Shown one piece after another: positions 41,869-52,372 of a stretch of DNA of 64,000 bases. The notes beneath the pieces are model-generated. The model searched no databases and was not told the DNA's origin. It saw only the letters and a program-made list of their open reading frames with translations. Every line of letters begins with the position of its first letter. The first letter of the stretch is position 1. Source of the stretch: Pseudomonas chlororaphis (GTDB lineage Bacteria; Pseudomonadota; Gammaproteobacteria; Pseudomonadales; Pseudomonadaceae); assembly GCF_003731765.1 (NCBI RefSeq), contig NZ_MOAL01000001.1:1-64000 (forward strand), read 5' to 3'. The position numbers and the translations under genes are program-made.

Positions 41869-42741
41869 ATGACGACCTACGCTGTCGGCGATCTGCAAGG
41901 CTGCCTGGAGCCACTGCAGTGCCTGCTCAAGCAGGTCGCCTTCGACCCTGCCAAGGATCACCTGTGGCTGGTGGGCGATCTGGTCAACCGCGGGCCCCAG
42001 TCCCTGGATACCCTGCGTTTTCTCCACGGCATGCGCGACTCGCTGGTCTGCGTGCTGGGCAATCATGACCTGCACCTGCTGGCTGCCTGGCGCAATGTCG
42101 AGCGCTTGAAAAAAAGCGACACCCTGCGCGAGATCCTCCAGGCGCCTGATGGCGAAACCCTGCTGCAATGGCTGCGCCAGCAGAAGCTCATGCACTATGA
42201 CGAACTGCGCGAAGTGGCCATGGTTCACGCCGGCATTCCTCCTCAGTGGTCCCTGAAGAAAGCCCTCAAATGCGCCAGCGAAGTCGAAGAGGCGTTGCAA
42301 GACGACAACCTTTTCGAGCCCTACCTGGATGGCATGTACGGCAACGACCCGGCGAAGTGGGACAACGACCTCAAGGGCGTTACCCGGCTGCGAGTGATCA
42401 CCAACTACTTCACCCGCATGCGTTTCTGTACCAGTGACGGCAAACTCGACCTCAAGAGCAAGGAAGGGGTCGAGACCGCCCCACCGGGATACGAGCCCTG
42501 GTTCCAACATAAAGAGCGCAAGACCAAAGGCCTGAGGATCATCTTTGGCCACTGGGCCGCCCTCGAGGGCAAATGCAGCGAACCTGGCATCTTCGCCCTG
42601 GACACCGGCTGTGTCTGGGGCGGCGCCATGACCCTGCTGAATGTCGACACCGGCGTACGCCTGAGTTGCGACTGCGACACTCAGGGCCATGCCGCACCTC
42701 TTCCGCCCACCCCCATGCCCGTCACGGCCGAGCGCCCATAA
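41869..42741 (+). CDS. apaH: Symmetrical bis(5'-nucleosyl)-tetraphosphatase
   Basis: A 290-residue metallophosphatase that splits Ap4A into two ADP and also removes Np4 caps from RNA. Metal-site motifs appear in order: YAVGDLQGC (residues 3-11), [20 protein letters not shown] and VHAGI, then GHWAAL near residue 225. ATG 41869 (MTTYAVGD) starts 1 nt after the apaG stop; the longer in-frame start would overlap apaG. Confidence 0.96.
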   Translation: MTTYAVGDLQGCLEPLQCLLKQVAFDPAKDHLWLVGDLVNRGPQSLDTLRFLHGMRDSLVCVLGNHDLHLLAAWRNVERLKKSDTLREILQAPDGETLLQWLRQQKLMHYDELREVAMVHAGIPPQWSLKKALKCASEVEEALQDDNLFEPYLDGMYGNDPAKWDNDLKGVTRLRVITNYFTRMRFCTSDGKLDLKSKEGVETAPPGYEPWFQHKERKTKGLRIIFGHWAALEGKCSEPGIFALDTGCVWGGAMTLLNVDTGVRLSCDCDTQGHAAPLPPTPMPVTAERP

Positions 42742-42772
42742 CGCGCCGCCAACCAAGCCCCAGGAGCCCGCC

Positions 42773-43102
42773 ATGAGCGAATTCAAACGCATCCCCCCAG
42801 AACAAGCCCAGGCACTGCGCGAACAAGGCGCGGTCGTGGTGGATATTCGCGATCCGCAAACCTATGCCTTGAACCACATCAGTGGCGCCCTGCATCTGGA
42901 CAACCATTCCATTTCAGACTTTATCCGCGCCGCCGATCTCGATGCGCCGCTGGTCGTGGTCTGCTACCACGGCAACTCCAGCCAGAATGCTGCGGCGTAC
43001 CTGGTCAGCCAGGGCTTCTCCGAGGTCTACAGCCTCGACGGCGGCTTTGAACTGTGGCGCACCACTTACCCGACGGAAATCGCCCAAGGCACTGCCGAAT
43101 AA
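42773..43102 (+). CDS. glpE: Thiosulfate sulfurtransferase GlpE
   Basis: A 109-residue single-domain rhodanese. The active-site loop [13 protein letters not shown] carries the persulfide-forming cysteine (about residue 65), preceded by [18 protein letters not shown] 42773 has AGGAG upstream. It follows apaH by 31 nt and is probably the last gene of the lptD-to-glpE series; a hairpin follows. Confidence 0.94.
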   Translation: MSEFKRIPPEQAQALREQGAVVVDIRDPQTYALNHISGALHLDNHSISDFIRAADLDAPLVVVCYHGNSSQNAAAYLVSQGFSEVYSLDGGFELWRTTYPTEIAQGTAE

Positions 43103-43119
43103 TTTTTTTCTGCACCTCT

Positions 43120-43140
43120 AGCCCGCGTCTTACGCGGGCT
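43120..43140. terminator. Hairpin after glpE
   Basis: AGCCCGCG (43120-43127) pairs with CGCGGGCT (43133-43140). A TTTTTTT run lies just before it on the plus strand, and none follows, so as a rightward intrinsic terminator it is weak. Confidence 0.5.
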
Positions 43141-43401
43141 GAAGCGGACGCTGACGAACGGTCAGCCGCAACTAATTCCCCATCTCGCCTTGACCTCTCC
43201 GATTCCGAACTATCCTTAGCCACAGGCCATCCAAATCAGGGGAGAGCCGGTACACCGGCGAGCGGGTCATCGGTACTAGCTTTCAAGGTCGATAGCTTTG
43301 AAGGTGTTCTGGGGGGTAAACCACAACTGGACGCTCAGTTGCGGGCCAGCACTTGACTGACTGATCCGACGTCGGCTCCACGTATCGAGCGAGGTGACGT
43401 C
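43141..43401 (+). promoter_or_regulatory. Long leader/promoter region of prkA
   Basis: This 260-nt region without a gene holds a weak promoter-like TTGACC (43190-43195) and TATCCT (43211-43216) pair with a 15-nt spacer. Further on are an imperfect direct repeat (AGCTTTCAAGGT and AGCTTTGAAGGT) around 43280-43305 and a CAACTG/CAGTTG hairpin near 43324-43342. This suggests an mRNA leader of up to 180 nt. No known riboswitch recognised. Confidence 0.45.
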
Positions 43402-45324
43402 ATGAGTATTTTTAGCCACTTCCAACAACGCTTCGAATCCACACGCCAGGAAGAGCTGTCGCTGCAGGAATACCTGGAGCTCTGCAAAAAGGATCGCAGT
43501 GCTTACGTATCCGCCGCAGAACGCCTGCTACTGGCCATCGGCGAACCCGAGCTGCTCGACACCTCGACCAATTCGAGGCTGTCACGCATCTTCTCCAACA
43601 AGGTGATCCGCCGCTATCCGGCCTTTGAGGACTTCCATGGAATGGAAGAATGCATCGACCAGATCGTCTCCTACTTCCGCCACGCCGCTCAGGGCCTGGA
43701 AGAGAAGAAACAAATCCTCTATCTGCTGGGCCCCGTAGGCGGCGGCAAGTCGTCCCTGGCCGAGAAGCTTAAACAACTGATCGAAAAGGTGCCGTTCTAC
43801 GCCATCAAGGGCTCTCCGGTCTTCGAGTCGCCTCTTGGGCTGTTCAACGCCACAGAAGATGGCGCAATCCTCGAAGAGGACTTCGGCATCCCCCGGCGCT
43901 ATCTGAACACCATCATGTCGCCGTGGGCCACCAAGCGCCTGGCCGAGTTCGGCGGTGATATCAGCCAGTTCCGCGTGGTCAAGCTCTACCCATCGATCCT
44001 CAACCAGATTGCCGTGGCCAAGACCGAACCCGGGGATGAAAACAACCAGGACATCTCTGCCCTGGTGGGTAAGGTCGATATCCGCAAACTGGAGGAATTC
44101 CCACAGAACGACGCCGACGCCTACAGCTACTCGGGGGCGCTGTGCCGGGCCAACCAGGGCCTGATGGAATTCGTCGAAATGTTCAAGGCACCGATCAAGG
44201 TGCTGCACCCACTGCTGACCGCCACCCAGGAAGGCAACTACAACAGCACCGAGGGCTTGGGGGCGATTCCGTTCACCGGGATCCTGCTGGCCCACTCCAA
44301 CGAATCCGAGTGGCACACCTTCCGCAACAACAAGAACAACGAAGCCTTCATCGACCGGATCTACATCGTCAAGGTGCCGTACTGCCTGCGGGTCAGTGAC
44401 GAGGTGAAGATCTACGACAAACTGTTGTTCAACAGCTCCCTGGCCAAGGCTCACTGCGCGCCCGACACCCTGAAGATGCTGGCTCAGTTCACCGTGCTGT
44501 CGCGCCTCAAAGAACCGGAAAACTCGAATATCTACTCGAAAATGCGGGTCTACGACGGCGAAAACCTCAAAGACACCGACCCCAAGGCCAAGTCGATCCA
44601 GGAGTACCGCGACAGTGCCGGCGTCGATGAGGGCATGAACGGCCTCTCGACCCGCTTCGCGTTCAAGATCCTGTCGAAAGTCTTCAACTTCGACCCCCAT
44701 GAAGTGGCAGCCAACCCGGTGCACCTGCTCTATGTGCTGGAACAGCAGATTGAACAGGAGCAGTTCCAGGCGGAAACCCGCGAGCGCTACCTGCGCTTCC
44801 TCAAGGAATACCTGGCGCCGCGCTACATCGAGTTCATCGGCAAGGAAATCCAGACCGCTTACCTTGAGTCCTACAGCGAGTACGGGCAGAACATTTTTGA
44901 CCGTTACGTGCTGTACGCGGACTTCTGGATCCAGGATCAGGAATACCGCGATCCGGAAACCGGCGAAATCCTCAACCGCGTAGCGCTCAACGAAGAACTG
45001 GAGAAAATCGAAAAACCGGCGGGCATCAGCAACCCGAAAGATTTCCGCAACGAGATCGTCAATTTCGTCCTGCGCGCCCGGGCCAACAACAACGGCAAGA
45101 ACCCAACCTGGCTCAGCTACGAAAAACTGCGGGTGGTCATCGAGAAGAAAATGTTCTCCAACACCGAGGACCTGCTGCCGGTTATCAGCTTCAACGCCAA
45201 GGCCAGCAAGGAGGATCAGCAAAAACACAACGACTTCGTCACACGCATGGTCGAACGCGGCTACACCGACAAACAGGTACGGCTTCTTTCCGAATGGTAC
45301 CTACGGGTCCGGAAATCGCAGTGA
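43402..45324 (+). CDS. prkA: PrkA-type serine protein kinase (YeaG-like)
   Basis: A 640-residue AAA+ and kinase-like protein. Walker A is in LLGPVGGGKSSLAEKL (about residues 108-123), and the C-terminal kinase-like part follows from about 420. PrkA/YeaG with YeaH and SpoVR form a conserved three-gene set linked to stationary-phase and nitrogen-starvation survival in enterics. GAGGTGACGTC precedes the ATG. A large inverted repeat separates it from yeaH, so expression of the two may differ. Confidence 0.94.
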   Translation: MSIFSHFQQRFESTRQEELSLQEYLELCKKDRSAYVSAAERLLLAIGEPELLDTSTNSRLSRIFSNKVIRRYPAFEDFHGMEECIDQIVSYFRHAAQGLEEKKQILYLLGPVGGGKSSLAEKLKQLIEKVPFYAIKGSPVFESPLGLFNATEDGAILEEDFGIPRRYLNTIMSPWATKRLAEFGGDISQFRVVKLYPSILNQIAVAKTEPGDENNQDISALVGKVDIRKLEEFPQNDADAYSYSGALCRANQGLMEFVEMFKAPIKVLHPLLTATQEGNYNSTEGLGAIPFTGILLAHSNESEWHTFRNNKNNEAFIDRIYIVKVPYCLRVSDEVKIYDKLLFNSSLAKAHCAPDTLKMLAQFTVLSRLKEPENSNIYSKMRVYDGENLKDTDPKAKSIQEYRDSAGVDEGMNGLSTRFAFKILSKVFNFDPHEVAANPVHLLYVLEQQIEQEQFQAETRERYLRFLKEYLAPRYIEFIGKEIQTAYLESYSEYGQNIFDRYVLYADFWIQDQEYRDPETGEILNRVALNEELEKIEKPAGISNPKDFRNEIVNFVLRARANNNGKNPTWLSYEKLRVVIEKKMFSNTEDLLPVISFNAKASKEDQQKHNDFVTRMVERGYTDKQVRLLSEWYLRVRKSQ

Positions 45325-45334
45325 AGCAGCGGCA

Positions 45335-45423
45335 AGCTTCTAGCGACAAGCTGCAAGAAAAAAGCCACTGAGCCCGCCGTCAACGGGCTCTTACTTGCAG
45401 CTTGTGGCTTACGACTTGAAGCT
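45335..45423. repeat. Nested inverted repeat between prkA and yeaH
   Basis: CTGCAAG with the preceding ACAAG (45346-45357) pairs with CTTGCAGCTTGT (45394-45405), and outer AGCTTC/GAAGCT sequences extend the symmetry. Inside is a 7-bp hairpin, GAGCCCG (45370-45376) with CGGGCTC (45384-45390). The CTTGCAGCTTGTAGC-like composition resembles a dispersed intergenic repeat of P. fluorescens genomes. Its copy number cannot be judged here. Confidence 0.6.
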
Positions 45424-45437
45424 CCCCGGAGGGGCCC

Positions 45438-46709
45438 ATGAGCTACGTGATCGACCGACGCCTGAACGGCAAGAACAAGAGCACGGTGAACCGCCAGCGG
45501 TTTCTCCGGCGTTACCGTGACCACATCAAAAAGGCGGTGGAAGAAGCCGTCAGCCGCCGCTCCATCACCGACATGGAGCACGGCGAACAGATCAGCATTC
45601 CCGGCCGGGATATCGATGAACCCGTGCTGCATCATGGCCGCGGTGGCAAACAGACCGTCGTGCACCCGGGCAACAAGGAATTTACCGCCGGCGAACACAT
45701 CGCCCGGCCTCAGGGTGGAGGCGGCGGCGGGGGCCGCGGCAAGGCCGGTAACTCCGGCGAGGGCATGGATGAGTTCGTGTTCCAGATCACCCAGGAAGAG
45801 TTCCTGGAGTTCATGTTCGAGGACTTGGAGCTGCCCAACCTGGTCAAGCGCAACCTGACCGGCACCGACACCTTCAAGACCGTGCGCGCGGGCATCAGCA
45901 ACGAAGGCAACCCGTCACGTATCAACATCATTCGCACCCTGCGCTCGGCCCATGCCCGGCGTATCGCCCTGTCAGGCAGCAGCCGGGCCAAATTGCGCGA
46001 GGCCAAGGAGGAACTGGCGCGGCTGAAACGGGAAGAGCCGGACAACTTCGGCGATATCCAGGAACTGGAAACCGAAATAGAGCGTTTGAGTGCGCGGATT
46101 CACCGGGTGCCCTTCCTCGACACTTTCGACCTCAAGTACAACCTGCTGATCAAGCAGCCCAACCCCAGCTCCAAGGCGGTGATGTTCTGCCTGATGGACG
46201 TTTCCGGCTCCATGACCCAGGCCACCAAGGACATTGCCAAGCGCTTCTTCATCCTTTTGTACCTGTTCCTCAAGCGCAACTACGACAAGATCGATGTGGT
46301 CTTTATCCGCCACCACACCAGCGCCCGCGAAGTGGATGAGGAAGAGTTCTTCTACTCCCGGGAAACCGGCGGCACCATTGTCTCCAGTGCCCTGAAGCTG
46401 ATGCAGGAGATCATGGCCGAGCGCTACCCGAGCAATGAATGGAACATCTATGCCGCCCAGGCCTCCGACGGCGACAACTGGAACGATGACTCACCGATCT
46501 GCCGCGACATCCTGATCAACCAGATCATGCCGTTCGTGCAGTACTACACCTACGTGGAAATCACCCCCCGCGAACACCAGGCGCTGTGGTTCGAATACGA
46601 GCGCATCGCTGACGCCTTTTCCGACACCTTCGCCCAACAGCAACTGGTCTCGGCCGGAGATATCTATCCGGTCTTCCGTGAACTCTTCCAGCGCAGGTTA
46701 GTGACATGA
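45438..46709 (+). CDS. yeaH: YeaH/YhbH family protein with VWA-like domain
   Basis: A 423-residue DUF444 protein. It has a basic N-terminus, a Gly-rich low-complexity stretch near residues 94-103, and a C-terminal von Willebrand A-like fold with the MIDAS-type DxSxS in [13 protein letters not shown] (about residue 255). It acts with the PrkA/YeaG kinase; the molecular role is unknown. The Shine-Dalgarno GGAGGGG just before the ATG can pair with CCCC beside it. It overlaps spoVR by 4 nt. Confidence 0.92.
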   Translation: MSYVIDRRLNGKNKSTVNRQRFLRRYRDHIKKAVEEAVSRRSITDMEHGEQISIPGRDIDEPVLHHGRGGKQTVVHPGNKEFTAGEHIARPQGGGGGGGRGKAGNSGEGMDEFVFQITQEEFLEFMFEDLELPNLVKRNLTGTDTFKTVRAGISNEGNPSRINIIRTLRSAHARRIALSGSSRAKLREAKEELARLKREEPDNFGDIQELETEIERLSARIHRVPFLDTFDLKYNLLIKQPNPSSKAVMFCLMDVSGSMTQATKDIAKRFFILLYLFLKRNYDKIDVVFIRHHTSAREVDEEEFFYSRETGGTIVSSALKLMQEIMAERYPSNEWNIYAAQASDGDNWNDDSPICRDILINQIMPFVQYYTYVEITPREHQALWFEYERIADAFSDTFAQQQLVSAGDIYPVFRELFQRRLVT

Positions 46710-48268
46710 CCGCCAGAGAGCAGAAACGCCAACCTATCTCCACCGGCTCGGAATGGACGTTCGAGCTGATCCAGGCCTACGACCGCGAAATCAGCCGTAT
46801 CGCGGCCCGCTACGCCCTGGACACCTACCCCAACCAGATCGAAGTGATCACCGCCGAGCAGATGATGGATGCGTACGCCTCGGTAGGCATGCCATTGGGT
46901 TATCACCATTGGTCCTACGGCAAACATTTCCTCAGCACTGAAAAGTCCTACAGCCGCGGCCAGATGGGCCTGGCCTATGAAATCGTCATCAACTCCGACC
47001 CCTGCATCGCCTACCTGATGGAAGAGAACACCATCTGCATGCAGGCCCTGGTGGTGGCACACGCCTGCTACGGCCATAACAGCTTCTTCAAGGGCAACTA
47101 CCTGTTCCGTACCTGGACCGACGCCAGTTCAATCATCGATTACCTGGTGTTCGCCAAGCAGTACATCATGCAGTGCGAAGAGCGCCACGGCATCGATGCG
47201 GTGGAAGACCTCCTGGATTCCTGCCACGCCCTGATGAACTACGGCGTGGACCGCTACAAGCGTCCCTACCCGATCTCCGCCGAAGAGGAACGGCGCCGGC
47301 AGAAAGACCGTGAAGAGCACCTGCAGAAACAGATCAATGACCTGTGGCGCACCATCCCCAAAGGGGCGGACAAATACAGCGACAAGGACAATGCGCGCTT
47401 CCCCGCCGAACCTCAGGAAAACATCCTCTATTTCATCGAAAAACACGCGCCGTTGCTGGAACCCTGGCAGCGGGAAATCGTGCGCATCGTGCGCAAGATC
47501 GCCCAGTATTTCTACCCGCAACGCCAGACCCAGGTGATGAACGAAGGCTGGGCGACCTTCTGGCATTACACGCTGATGAACGACCTGTACGACGAAGGCC
47601 TGGTCACCGACGGCTTCATGATGGAGTTCCTCACATCCCACACCAGCGTGGTGTTCCAGCCAGGCTTCGACAGCCCTTACTACAGCGGTATCAACCCCTA
47701 CGCCTTGGGCTTTGCCATGTACCGGGATATTCGCCGTATGTGCGAAAACCCCACGGATGAAGACCGCCACTGGTTCCCGGACCTGGCCGGGACCGACTGG
47801 TTGTCGAGCATCAAGTTCGCCATGAGCAGTTTCAAGGACGAGAGCTTCATCCTGCAGTACCTCTCGCCCAAGGTGATCCGCGACCTCAAGCTGTTCAGCA
47901 TCATGGATGACGACCAGAAAGACGACTTGCTGGTGCCCGCCATTCACGATGAGGGCGGTTATCGGATCATTCGCGAAACCCTGGCCGCGCAGTACAACCT
48001 GGGCAACCGCGAACCCAACGTGCAGATATGGAGCATCGACCGCCGTGGCGACCGCTCGCTGACCCTGCGCCACCAACAACACGACCGCAAACCCCTCGGT
48101 GACTCCACCGACGAAGTGCTCAAGCACCTGCACCGGTTGTGGGGCTTCGATATTCACCTGGAAACCCTGCAAGGCGACCAAGTGACCAAAACCCATCACG
48201 TACCGCCCCGCAGCGATCACAACGAAGGCGATTACGGCCGTCTGGACCTGGCTGTCATCCACCTTTGA
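46706..48268 (+). CDS. SpoVR family protein (YcgB-like)
   Basis: A 520-residue member of the SpoVR family. Conserved segments include [40 protein letters not shown] and the C-terminal [10 protein letters not shown]. In Bacillus the name derives from a spore-cortex defect; in proteobacteria it belongs to the prkA-yeaH-spoVR stress set. The His/Glu-rich motifs suggest a metal site, but no enzyme activity is established to my knowledge. Translationally coupled to yeaH (4-nt overlap). Confidence 0.93.
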   Translation: MTAREQKRQPISTGSEWTFELIQAYDREISRIAARYALDTYPNQIEVITAEQMMDAYASVGMPLGYHHWSYGKHFLSTEKSYSRGQMGLAYEIVINSDPCIAYLMEENTICMQALVVAHACYGHNSFFKGNYLFRTWTDASSIIDYLVFAKQYIMQCEERHGIDAVEDLLDSCHALMNYGVDRYKRPYPISAEEERRRQKDREEHLQKQINDLWRTIPKGADKYSDKDNARFPAEPQENILYFIEKHAPLLEPWQREIVRIVRKIAQYFYPQRQTQVMNEGWATFWHYTLMNDLYDEGLVTDGFMMEFLTSHTSVVFQPGFDSPYYSGINPYALGFAMYRDIRRMCENPTDEDRHWFPDLAGTDWLSSIKFAMSSFKDESFILQYLSPKVIRDLKLFSIMDDDQKDDLLVPAIHDEGGYRIIRETLAAQYNLGNREPNVQIWSIDRRGDRSLTLRHQQHDRKPLGDSTDEVLKHLHRLWGFDIHLETLQGDQVTKTHHVPPRSDHNEGDYGRLDLAVIHL

Positions 48269-48278
48269 AGCCGTGATC

Positions 48279-48333
48279 AAACCTCCGCTAGCGCGGCACA
48301 AGGGTTATTCTGTCGCGCTAACGGAGGTTTTTT
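48279..48333 (+). terminator. Terminator-like hairpin containing the cca Shine-Dalgarno
   Basis: AAACCTCCG (48279-48287) pairs with CGGAGGTTT (48322-48330). After one mismatch, TAGCGCG (48289-48295) pairs with CGCGCTA (48314-48320), leaving an 18-nt loop. A TTTTTT tract (48328-48333) completes an intrinsic terminator for spoVR. The 3' arm holds GGAGG, the only Shine-Dalgarno of cca, whose ATG is at 48334. Read-through mRNA would hide that site. Confidence 0.8.
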
Positions 48334-49563
48334 ATGCAGATTTACAAGGTCGGCGGCGCAGTGCGTGATCGCCTGCTGGGCGAGCCGGTCACTGATATCG
48401 ACTGGGTCGTGGTGGGCGCTACCAGCGAAGAGATGCTCGCCCAGGGCTTTCGTCCCGTGGGTGCTGATTTCCCGGTATTCCTTCACCCCAAGAGCGGCGA
48501 GGAATATGCCCTGGCCCGCACCGAGCGCAAGAGCGGGCGCGGCTACGGCGGATTCACCTTTCACGCCAGCCCCGAAGTCACTCTTGAAGAGGACCTGATC
48601 CGCCGCGACCTGACGATCAACGCCATGGCGGAAGACGACCAGGGCAACCTGACCGATCCTTATCACGGTCAAAAGGACCTGAAAGACCGTATCCTGCGCC
48701 ATGTTTCCCCGGCATTCGCCGAAGATCCTCTGCGAGTCCTGCGGGTCGCCCGTTTTGCCGCTCGCTACGCCGGGCTCGGTTTTTCAGTGGCCCAAGAGAC
48801 CCTGGAACTGATGCGCCAGCTCAGTGAGTCTGGTGAGTTGGAGGCCCTGACGCCCGAGCGCAGCTGGAAAGAAATCTCCCGCGCCCTCATGGAGAAGCAG
48901 CCACAGGTGTTTATCCAGGTGCTGCGCGATTGCGCCGCACTCAAGGTCCTGATGCCGGAAGTAGATGCCTTGTTCGGCGTGCCCCAACCGCCGATCCACC
49001 ACCCGGAGATCGACTGTGGCGTACACACCCTCAGCGTTGTGCAACAAGCTGCCCTGCACCAACAGCCGCTCACCGTGCGCTGGGCTTGCCTGCTCCACGA
49101 CCTGGGCAAGGGGCTGACCCCAGAAGAGCAATGGCCTCGGCACCTTGAGCATGAACACACGGGGCTGAAGCTGATCGAAGCGGTGAACCAGCGCTTCAAG
49201 GTCCCTCGGGATTGCCAGGAGCTGGCGTTGCTGGTGGGCGAGTACCACACCCACAGCCATCGTGCTTTTGAGCTGAGGGCATCGACCCTGCTGGCACTGC
49301 TGCAAAGCTTCGACGTGTATCGCCGCCCGCAACGTTTCGACGAGTTCATCGCCGCGTGTGAAATGGATGCACGGGGGCGCCTGGGCCTGGAGTCGCGCCC
49401 CTACCCTCAAGCCGACTACCTCAGGGGCGCAGCCAGCGCCGCACGCGCCGTGGCGGTTCAGCCATTGCTGGAACAGGGATTCAAAGGGCCGGCATTGGGG
49501 GAGGCGCTGAAGCGCGAGCGCTTGAACGCGCTAAAGGCCTACAAGGAACAGCACACGCCTTGA
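48334..49563 (+). CDS. cca: Multifunctional CCA tRNA nucleotidyltransferase
   Basis: A 409-residue enzyme that builds and repairs the 3' CCA of tRNAs without a template. The N-terminal class II nucleotidyltransferase motif is [25 protein letters not shown] (Gly-rich loop and metal-binding Asp pair). Conserved R/N sites include [10 protein letters not shown] and [15 protein letters not shown]. The C-terminal HD domain (HDLGKGLTP, near residue 255) adds phosphodiesterase/phosphatase activity, as in E. coli Cca. Its ribosome site lies inside the preceding hairpin. The symbol is secure from length and HD domain. Confidence 0.96.
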   Translation: MQIYKVGGAVRDRLLGEPVTDIDWVVVGATSEEMLAQGFRPVGADFPVFLHPKSGEEYALARTERKSGRGYGGFTFHASPEVTLEEDLIRRDLTINAMAEDDQGNLTDPYHGQKDLKDRILRHVSPAFAEDPLRVLRVARFAARYAGLGFSVAQETLELMRQLSESGELEALTPERSWKEISRALMEKQPQVFIQVLRDCAALKVLMPEVDALFGVPQPPIHHPEIDCGVHTLSVVQQAALHQQPLTVRWACLLHDLGKGLTPEEQWPRHLEHEHTGLKLIEAVNQRFKVPRDCQELALLVGEYHTHSHRAFELRASTLLALLQSFDVYRRPQRFDEFIAACEMDARGRLGLESRPYPQADYLRGAASAARAVAVQPLLEQGFKGPALGEALKRERLNALKAYKEQHTP

Positions 49564-49569
49564 GCAACC

Positions 49570-49589
49570 CGCGAGCAGGCGGGCTCGCG
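49570..49589. repeat. REP-like palindrome between cca and folK
   Basis: CGCGAGC (49570-49576) and GCTCGCG (49583-49589) flank AGGCGG, the composition typical of P. fluorescens/P. putida REP elements (GCGAGCAAGCCCGC-type). The element lies between convergent genes, a favoured REP location, and may also limit read-through. Confidence 0.65.
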
Positions 49590-49597
49590 AAAGGCCG

Positions 49598-50113
49598 TCA
49601 GAGACCGGGTGGCGTCAATTGCTGGCCACGCCACTCGAACGCTACCGGCGCCAGTACTTGATCGATCTGGGCGTCGCGCCAAAGCGCATCAAGGCGCTTG
49701 CCGGCCAGTGGATGCACGCGCTCCGGCGCCATCAACGACAAAGGCCAGAGCACAAAGGCATTCTTGAGAATTTCGGCCCTGGGCAGGATCAACCCGTCAA
49801 AGTTGCCAACCAGATCGCCATACAGAAGCACGTCGATATCCAGCGGCAAGCCTTTGCGTTCAGGCGCATAACGCCCGTTGTCCGCCTCGATGAACTTCAA
49901 GCGGCGATCCAGCTCCATCAACGGCAAGTCGGTCTGCGCTGAGACCACCAGGTTGAAGAACGGGCCGCTCTTGATCCCCACCGGCTGGCTCTCGAACACC
50001 GCCGAGCAACGCAGATCCAGCAAAAAATCCGCCAGGGCATCGAGCCCCGCCCGCAGATGGGTTTCGCGCTCGATATTGCTACCGAGCCCCAGAAAAACCT
50101 GAGTTAGCGACAT
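49598..50113 (-). CDS. folK: 2-amino-4-hydroxy-6-hydroxymethyldihydropteridine pyrophosphokinase
   Basis: A 171-residue HPPK that pyrophosphorylates 6-hydroxymethyl-dihydropterin in folate synthesis. It has the N-terminal FLGLGSNIERETHLRAGLDAL, SQPVGIKSGPFFNLVV, and the metal-site LPLDIDVLLYGD with the downstream LPRAEILKNAFVLWPL (conserved LPHP/HPR-type region, here LPRAE). It overlaps the folB 3' end by 10 nt, so folB-folK are probably translated together. Confidence 0.95.
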   Translation of the reverse strand: MSLTQVFLGLGSNIERETHLRAGLDALADFLLDLRCSAVFESQPVGIKSGPFFNLVVSAQTDLPLMELDRRLKFIEADNGRYAPERKGLPLDIDVLLYGDLVGNFDGLILPRAEILKNAFVLWPLSLMAPERVHPLAGKRLDALWRDAQIDQVLAPVAFEWRGQQLTPPGL

Positions 50114-50457
50114 CCGCGCTCGATCTCCACGCCAACGCCGCGGGCGGCCGGCACGGCGCCAGGCTTGGTCAGCTTCAAATGCAACCAGGGGATCTGGAAT
50201 TCGCTCATCAACACTTCAGCGAGACGCTCGGCAAAGGTTTCCACCAACTGAAATTGCGCCTGCTCGGCAAAGGCCTGGATGCGCGAAGACACGCTGGCGT
50301 AGTCGAGGGCCAGGGTCAGATCATCGCCCGCCGCCGCTGGGCGATTGTCCCAGGCAAAGCTCAGATCCAGACGCAGGCACTGGGTAATCCCGCGTTCCCA
50401 GTCGTAGGCACCGATCACCGTGTCGACTTCCAGGCCTTCGATAAACACTCTGTCCAA
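50104..50457 (-). CDS. folB: Dihydroneopterin aldolase
   Basis: A 117-residue aldolase that produces the FolK substrate. It has [19 protein letters not shown] at the N-terminus (catalytic Glu region), [13 protein letters not shown], and the C-terminal [21 protein letters not shown] (catalytic Lys). I chose TTG 50457 ([11 protein letters not shown]) because GGAG lies 8 nt upstream and it fits homologues. A further TTG at 50481 would place that Shine-Dalgarno inside the gene. It is divergent from plsY. Confidence 0.93.
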   Translation of the reverse strand: MDRVFIEGLEVDTVIGAYDWERGITQCLRLDLSFAWDNRPAAAGDDLTLALDYASVSSRIQAFAEQAQFQLVETFAERLAEVLMSEFQIPWLHLKLTKPGAVPAARGVGVEIERGCR

Positions 50458-50531
50458 GCACTCTTCTCCGCAGCACGACAAGGGCGCAATGCGCCGTTAG
50501 AATCAGGGCGTCCTCGCCCGGAATAGTTAGC

Positions 50532-51101
50532 ATGTTTTGGTTACTGGCGATCCTCGCCTACCTGCTCGGCTCTCTGTCCTTCGCCATTTTGCTCAGCCGC
50601 CTGACCGGTCATCCGGATCCGCGAATGAGTGGCTCGGGTAATGCCGGCGCCACCAACATGCTGCGCCTGGCCGGCAAGAAGCTCGCCGTACTGACCTTGC
50701 TCGGCGATCTGTGCAAGGGATTGCTCCCTGTCCTGATCGCCAGCCTGGCCGGGCTTTCCCTGCAACAACAGGCCTGGATCGGCCTGTGCGCCGTACTCGG
50801 CCACCTGTTCCCGGTGTACTTTCGCTTTCGCGGCGGTAAAGGTGTCGCCACCGCTGCCGGCATGCTGCTGGGGCTTTACCCGCCAGCCGCGCTGCTGGCC
50901 ATCGCCGCCTGGCTGCTGACCTTCTACCTCACCCGCACCAGCTCCCTGGCTGCGCTGATCGCCACCCCCCTGACCTTGCCGCTGTTGGCCTGGCAGGAGC
51001 CGGAAGCGCTGTTGCCGATGAGCGTGCTCACACTGCTGATCGTCTGGCGCCACCGGGGCAATTTACGCGACCTGTTTGCCGGGCGCGAACGGCATTTTTG
51101 A
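50532..51101 (+). CDS. plsY: Acyl-phosphate glycerol-3-phosphate acyltransferase
   Basis: A 189-residue inner-membrane enzyme with five predicted helices. It transfers acyl groups from acyl-phosphate to glycerol-3-phosphate, the first step of phospholipid synthesis. The three conserved loops are visible: [32 protein letters not shown], and the C-terminal [17 protein letters not shown]. It is convergent with tsaD (45-nt gap). Confidence 0.95.
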   Translation: MFWLLAILAYLLGSLSFAILLSRLTGHPDPRMSGSGNAGATNMLRLAGKKLAVLTLLGDLCKGLLPVLIASLAGLSLQQQAWIGLCAVLGHLFPVYFRFRGGKGVATAAGMLLGLYPPAALLAIAAWLLTFYLTRTSSLAALIATPLTLPLLAWQEPEALLPMSVLTLLIVWRHRGNLRDLFAGRERHF

Positions 51102-51146
51102 ATCTCGTCGATGAGCCGGTTTCACCTTCATCCGGCCGCAATCCGC

Positions 51147-52172
51147 TCACAGCGCTGACAATTGCTCCATCGGCCAACGCGCCTGCACGCTGATGGCCAG
51201 GCTTTCCTGCTGCCCGGCCAGCAAGCGCTGGCAACCGGCAAAGGCGATCATCGCGCCATTATCGGTACAGAACTCAGGACGAGCGTAGAACACCTGCCCC
51301 TTCATATCCCCGAGCATTTTCTCCAGGGACACGCGCAACGCCTTGTTGGCACTGACGCCGCCGGCAATGACCAGGCTTTTCAGCCCGGTCTGCTTCAAGG
51401 CGCGCTTGCACTTGACGGTCAAAGTGTCCACCACCGCCTGCTGGAACGCGAGGGCGATGTCGCAACGGGTTTGCTCGCTGTCGTCTCCAGCGCTGACGCA
51501 CTGCTGCCAAGTGTTCAGGGCAGAGGTTTTCAAACCGCTGAAGCTGAACTCCAGGCCCGGACGATCGGTCATCGGCCGCGGGAATACGAAACGCCCCGCC
51601 ACACCTTGCACGGCCAAGCGCGCGATCTCCGGGCCACCCGGATAATTCAGGCCCATCATCTTTGCAGTCTTGTCGAACGCTTCGCCGGCGGCATCATCCA
51701 GGGACTCGCCCAACAGCTCGTATTGGCCGATGCCATCGACCCGAACCAGTTGGGTATGACCACCCGACACCAACAAAGCGACGAACGGAAACTCCGGCGG
51801 TTGCGCCTCCAGCATCGGCGCCAGCAAGTGGCCTTCCATGTGGTGCACGCCCAGGGCAGGAATGCCCCAGGCAAAGGCCAGCGCCTGGGCGCAAGAAGCA
51901 CCCACCAACAAGGCACCGACCAAGCCCGGGCCCGCCGTGTAGGCGATGGCGTCGATCTCGGTAGGCACGCAGTCGGCCTCGGCCAGAACCTGGCGGATCA
52001 ACGGCAGCATGCGCTTGACGTGGTCACGTGAGGCCAGCTCCGGCACCACGCCACCATAGGCGCGGTGCAGGTCGATCTGGCTAAACAGCGCATCGGCCAG
52101 CAGGCCGCGTTCACTGTCGTAAAGCGCGACGCCGGTTTCGTCGCAGGAGGTTTCTAATCCCAGTACTAGCAT
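51147..52172 (-). CDS. tsaD: tRNA N6-adenosine threonylcarbamoyltransferase
   Basis: A 341-residue ASKHA-fold enzyme (formerly Gcp) that transfers the threonylcarbamoyl group to A37 of ANN-decoding tRNAs with TsaB and TsaE. It has the N-terminal [17 protein letters not shown], metal-binding His pair in [14 protein letters not shown] (about residues 107-120), VSGGHTQLV, and [13 protein letters not shown]. It is divergent from rpsU with a 200-nt intergenic region, the usual proteobacterial arrangement. Confidence 0.97.
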   Translation of the reverse strand: MLVLGLETSCDETGVALYDSERGLLADALFSQIDLHRAYGGVVPELASRDHVKRMLPLIRQVLAEADCVPTEIDAIAYTAGPGLVGALLVGASCAQALAFAWGIPALGVHHMEGHLLAPMLEAQPPEFPFVALLVSGGHTQLVRVDGIGQYELLGESLDDAAGEAFDKTAKMMGLNYPGGPEIARLAVQGVAGRFVFPRPMTDRPGLEFSFSGLKTSALNTWQQCVSAGDDSEQTRCDIALAFQQAVVDTLTVKCKRALKQTGLKSLVIAGGVSANKALRVSLEKMLGDMKGQVFYARPEFCTDNGAMIAFAGCQRLLAGQQESLAISVQARWPMEQLSAL

Positions 52173-52259
52173 GGGTTTGCGCCTTGTAGAGGCTGAATTC
52201 GAAGGCGCGCATAATAGTCGCCACTCCTGCCCCCGACCAGCGGTTTTCGATCAGAGGCT

Positions 52260-52288
52260 TTGCATTCCGAGCGTTGAGGGGTTAACAT
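52260..52288 (+). promoter_or_regulatory. Possible promoter of rpsU
   Basis: TTGCAT (52260-52265) and TAACAT (52283-52288) have a 17-nt spacer and lie about 85 nt before the rpsU ATG. No better sigma-70 pair was seen in the tsaD-rpsU region. Read by eye only. Confidence 0.4.
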
Positions 52289-52372
52289 CCGCAACCCTTA
52301 AAAACCGACGACCTCAGCCGCGATTTTTGCGACGAGAACGTTGACCCCGGTAATGAATGAAGGTAGCTCTGG

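Noticed and set aside
43582..45228. A 548-codon minus-strand frame
   Set aside because: It is antisense to prkA, with shadow-frame composition and no ribosome site.
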